From JBOHPP01 sp050731755 (GTDB taxonomy: Bacteria > Methylomirabilota > Methylomirabilia > Rokubacteriales > CSP1-6), in the NCBI GenBank assembly GCA_050731755.1, contig JBOHPP010000039.1:1-13397 (forward strand): DNA of 13,397 nt, in the 5' to 3' direction. This document shows, piece by piece, positions 12,285-13,397 of this stretch. A program made the translations under genes and the position numbers. The notes under the pieces are model-generated. The model saw only the letters and a program-made list of their open reading frames with translations, did not search any database and was not told where the DNA came from. Position 1 is the stretch's first letter, and every line of letters starts with the position of its first letter.

Positions 12285-13313
12285 ATGGCGGAGACGACGT
12301 TCACCAACGCCACCCAGATCCTCGAGGCCTTCAAGGGCATCAAGAAGGTCACCATCGAGGAGTACTTCACCTCGGGCCACCGCACCTGCCAGGGCTGCGA
12401 GTCGGCCCTGGTCATGAAGCTGATGGTCAAGGCGGCCGGCCCGCGGACGATCGTGCTGGGCTCGACCGGCTGCATGTACGTCGCGAACACGACGTACTAC
12501 ACCACGCCCTGGGTGGTGCCCTGGATGCACACGCAGCTGGGATCGTCGGGCTCGGCCGCTCTGGGCACGGCGGCCGGTCTCAAGGCCCTCATGAGCAAGG
12601 GCAAGATGAAGGCCGAGCCGATCAATGTCATCGCCTTCTGCGGCGACGGCGGCGGCGCCGACATGGGCATCGGCGCCATCTCGGCCACCCTCACGCACAA
12701 GGAGTACAACTCCCTGATCCTCTTGTACGACAACGAGTCGTACGCCAATACCGACATCCAGCTCTCCGGCATGACGCCCTACGGCGCCCATACCACCTTC
12801 AGCCCGCCCGGCAAGGCCAAGCGCATCATCCATACTCGGTGGAAAAAGAACATGGCCGGCATGATGGCGGCGGGCCACCCCGAGTGCCGCTACGTGGCCA
12901 CCGTGTGCGCCTCGTACGCGGTGGAGATGATGAACAAGGTCCGCCGCGCCCTCACCATCGGCGGCCCCACCTTCATCCACTCCCTGGATCCCTGTCCCAA
13001 GGGCTGGGACTACGACCCCATGCTCAGCCACGAGCTGGGCGAGCTGGCCATCGAGACGGGCCTCTTCCCGCTCTACGAGGTCGAGGACGGCGTCGTGAAG
13101 TACTACGGCAAGACCAAGGCCCTGGTGGAGGGCCGCAAGCGCAAGCCGATTCGTGAGTACCTCCTCAAGCAGGGCCGCTTCGCCCACTTCACCGAGGAAG
13201 ACCTGAGTTACTTCCAGGCCAAGGTGGACGAGATGTGGGAGAAGTGGGAGATCCCCGCCGTCGTACCGTTCAAGCGGTTCGAGGCGACCAAGGCCGCCCT
13301 CGAAGTGAAGTAA
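12285..13313 (+). CDS. Beta subunit, probable oxalate oxidoreductase (TPP- and [4Fe-4S]-binding)
   Basis: 342 residues. Cysteines C35-x2-C38, C63 and C237 (in DPCPKGW) match the proximal [4Fe-4S] cluster ligands of pyruvate:ferredoxin oxidoreductase; the 28-residue step from the first to the third Cys equals the family spacing. The TPP diphosphate motif is GDG at 120-122 (FCGDGGGADMG), followed by LLYDNESYANT, which supplies the Mg ligands. The C-terminus (GKTKALVEGRKRKPIREYLL ... VDEMWEKW) is the usual beta-subunit tail. The ATG at 12285 is chosen because GGGAG (12275-12279) lies 5 nt upstream, directly after the alpha stop; the frame is open further upstream, but only as overlap with the alpha gene. 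With the two preceding genes it forms a complete enzyme. Confidence 0.9.
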   Translation: MAETTFTNATQILEAFKGIKKVTIEEYFTSGHRTCQGCESALVMKLMVKAAGPRTIVLGSTGCMYVANTTYYTTPWVVPWMHTQLGSSGSAALGTAAGLKALMSKGKMKAEPINVIAFCGDGGGADMGIGAISATLTHKEYNSLILLYDNESYANTDIQLSGMTPYGAHTTFSPPGKAKRIIHTRWKKNMAGMMAAGHPECRYVATVCASYAVEMMNKVRRALTIGGPTFIHSLDPCPKGWDYDPMLSHELGELAIETGLFPLYEVEDGVVKYYGKTKALVEGRKRKPIREYLLKQGRFAHFTEEDLSYFQAKVDEMWEKWEIPAVVPFKRFEATKAALEVK

Positions 13314-13350
13314 CCCGGAGGTCGGTGATCGTCAGTCCGTTCCCAACGGA

Positions 13351-13380
13351 GGGGTCGGGCCCGGAACGGGGCCCGGCCCC
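13351..13380 (+). terminator. GC-rich hairpin terminator after the oxidoreductase operon
   Basis: GGGGTCGGGCCC (13351-13362) pairs with GGGCCCGGCCCC (13369-13380): 12 bp with one G-U pair and a 6-nt loop. It lies 37 nt past the beta stop. The following GCTGTGTTTCC is only weakly T-rich, so it is a strong hairpin but an imperfect intrinsic terminator. Confidence 0.6.
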
Positions 13381-13397
13381 GCTGTGTTTCCTGGACA

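Noticed and set aside
9784..12490. Long minus-strand open frames opposite the oxidoreductase genes
   Set aside because: No recognisable motifs; the plus strand has iron-sulfur and TPP motifs over the same bases.
1..13397. tRNA, rRNA, CRISPR array, transposase or integrase genes
   Set aside because: Scanned by eye; no tRNA cloverleaf, regular spaced repeats, or transposase motifs were recognised.

Overview
A GC-rich bacterial window with dense operons, GTG/TTG starts and ATGA/GTGA gene overlaps. Gene content and codon use (nearly all codons ending in G or C) resemble uncultured soil lineages such as Rokubacteria/Methylomirabilota (NC10). That placement is an impression from protein flavour, not a computed assignment. 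No tRNA, rRNA, CRISPR array or insertion sequence was seen.

Layout. (1) 1-1441, plus strand: the 3' end of an amidase-signature gene, a small PCP_red-like protein and a small Smr-domain protein, closely packed. (2) 1429-5537, minus strand: an operon that starts with a carboxymuconolactone decarboxylase (AhpD-like) gene, then an ABC ATPase, its membrane permease, a 60-residue protein and a SAM methyltransferase, followed by a clan AA aspartyl protease whose end overlaps the Smr gene. (3) 5686-9192, plus strand: a vitamin B6 block of a MocR/PdxR-type regulator, pdxS, pdxT and a PaiB-like flavin-binding protein, followed by the remnant of an alpha/beta hydrolase. (4) 9731-13380, plus strand: a good sigma-70-like promoter, then three genes (gamma-delta, alpha, beta) of a 2-oxoacid:ferredoxin oxidoreductase family enzyme, closed by a GC-rich hairpin. 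The alpha subunit carries YPIRPYD instead of YPITP, which points to oxalate oxidoreductase.

The most exciting signal is a pair of likely selenoprotein genes that ordinary gene calling would cut short. In the AhpD-like gene an in-frame TGA sits exactly where the second Cys of the CxxC redox motif belongs (CxxU), followed at SECIS distance by a perfect 7-bp hairpin with a GGCU loop. In the PCP_red-like gene an in-frame TGA is followed by 25 more codons with the host's codon bias, by a SECIS-like hairpin, and by a stop two bases before the start of the next gene. A PCP_red selenoprotein is not one I know of.

Other oddities: pdxS has lost about 70 codons in frame, including the second catalytic lysine and the phosphate loop, with the junction in a short repeated motif. 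pdxT carries an in-frame insert made of tandem hairpins. The alpha/beta hydrolase has lost its N-terminal half and nucleophile elbow. The B6 pathway encoded here is therefore probably non-functional as written, unless the assembly is wrong or another copy exists.
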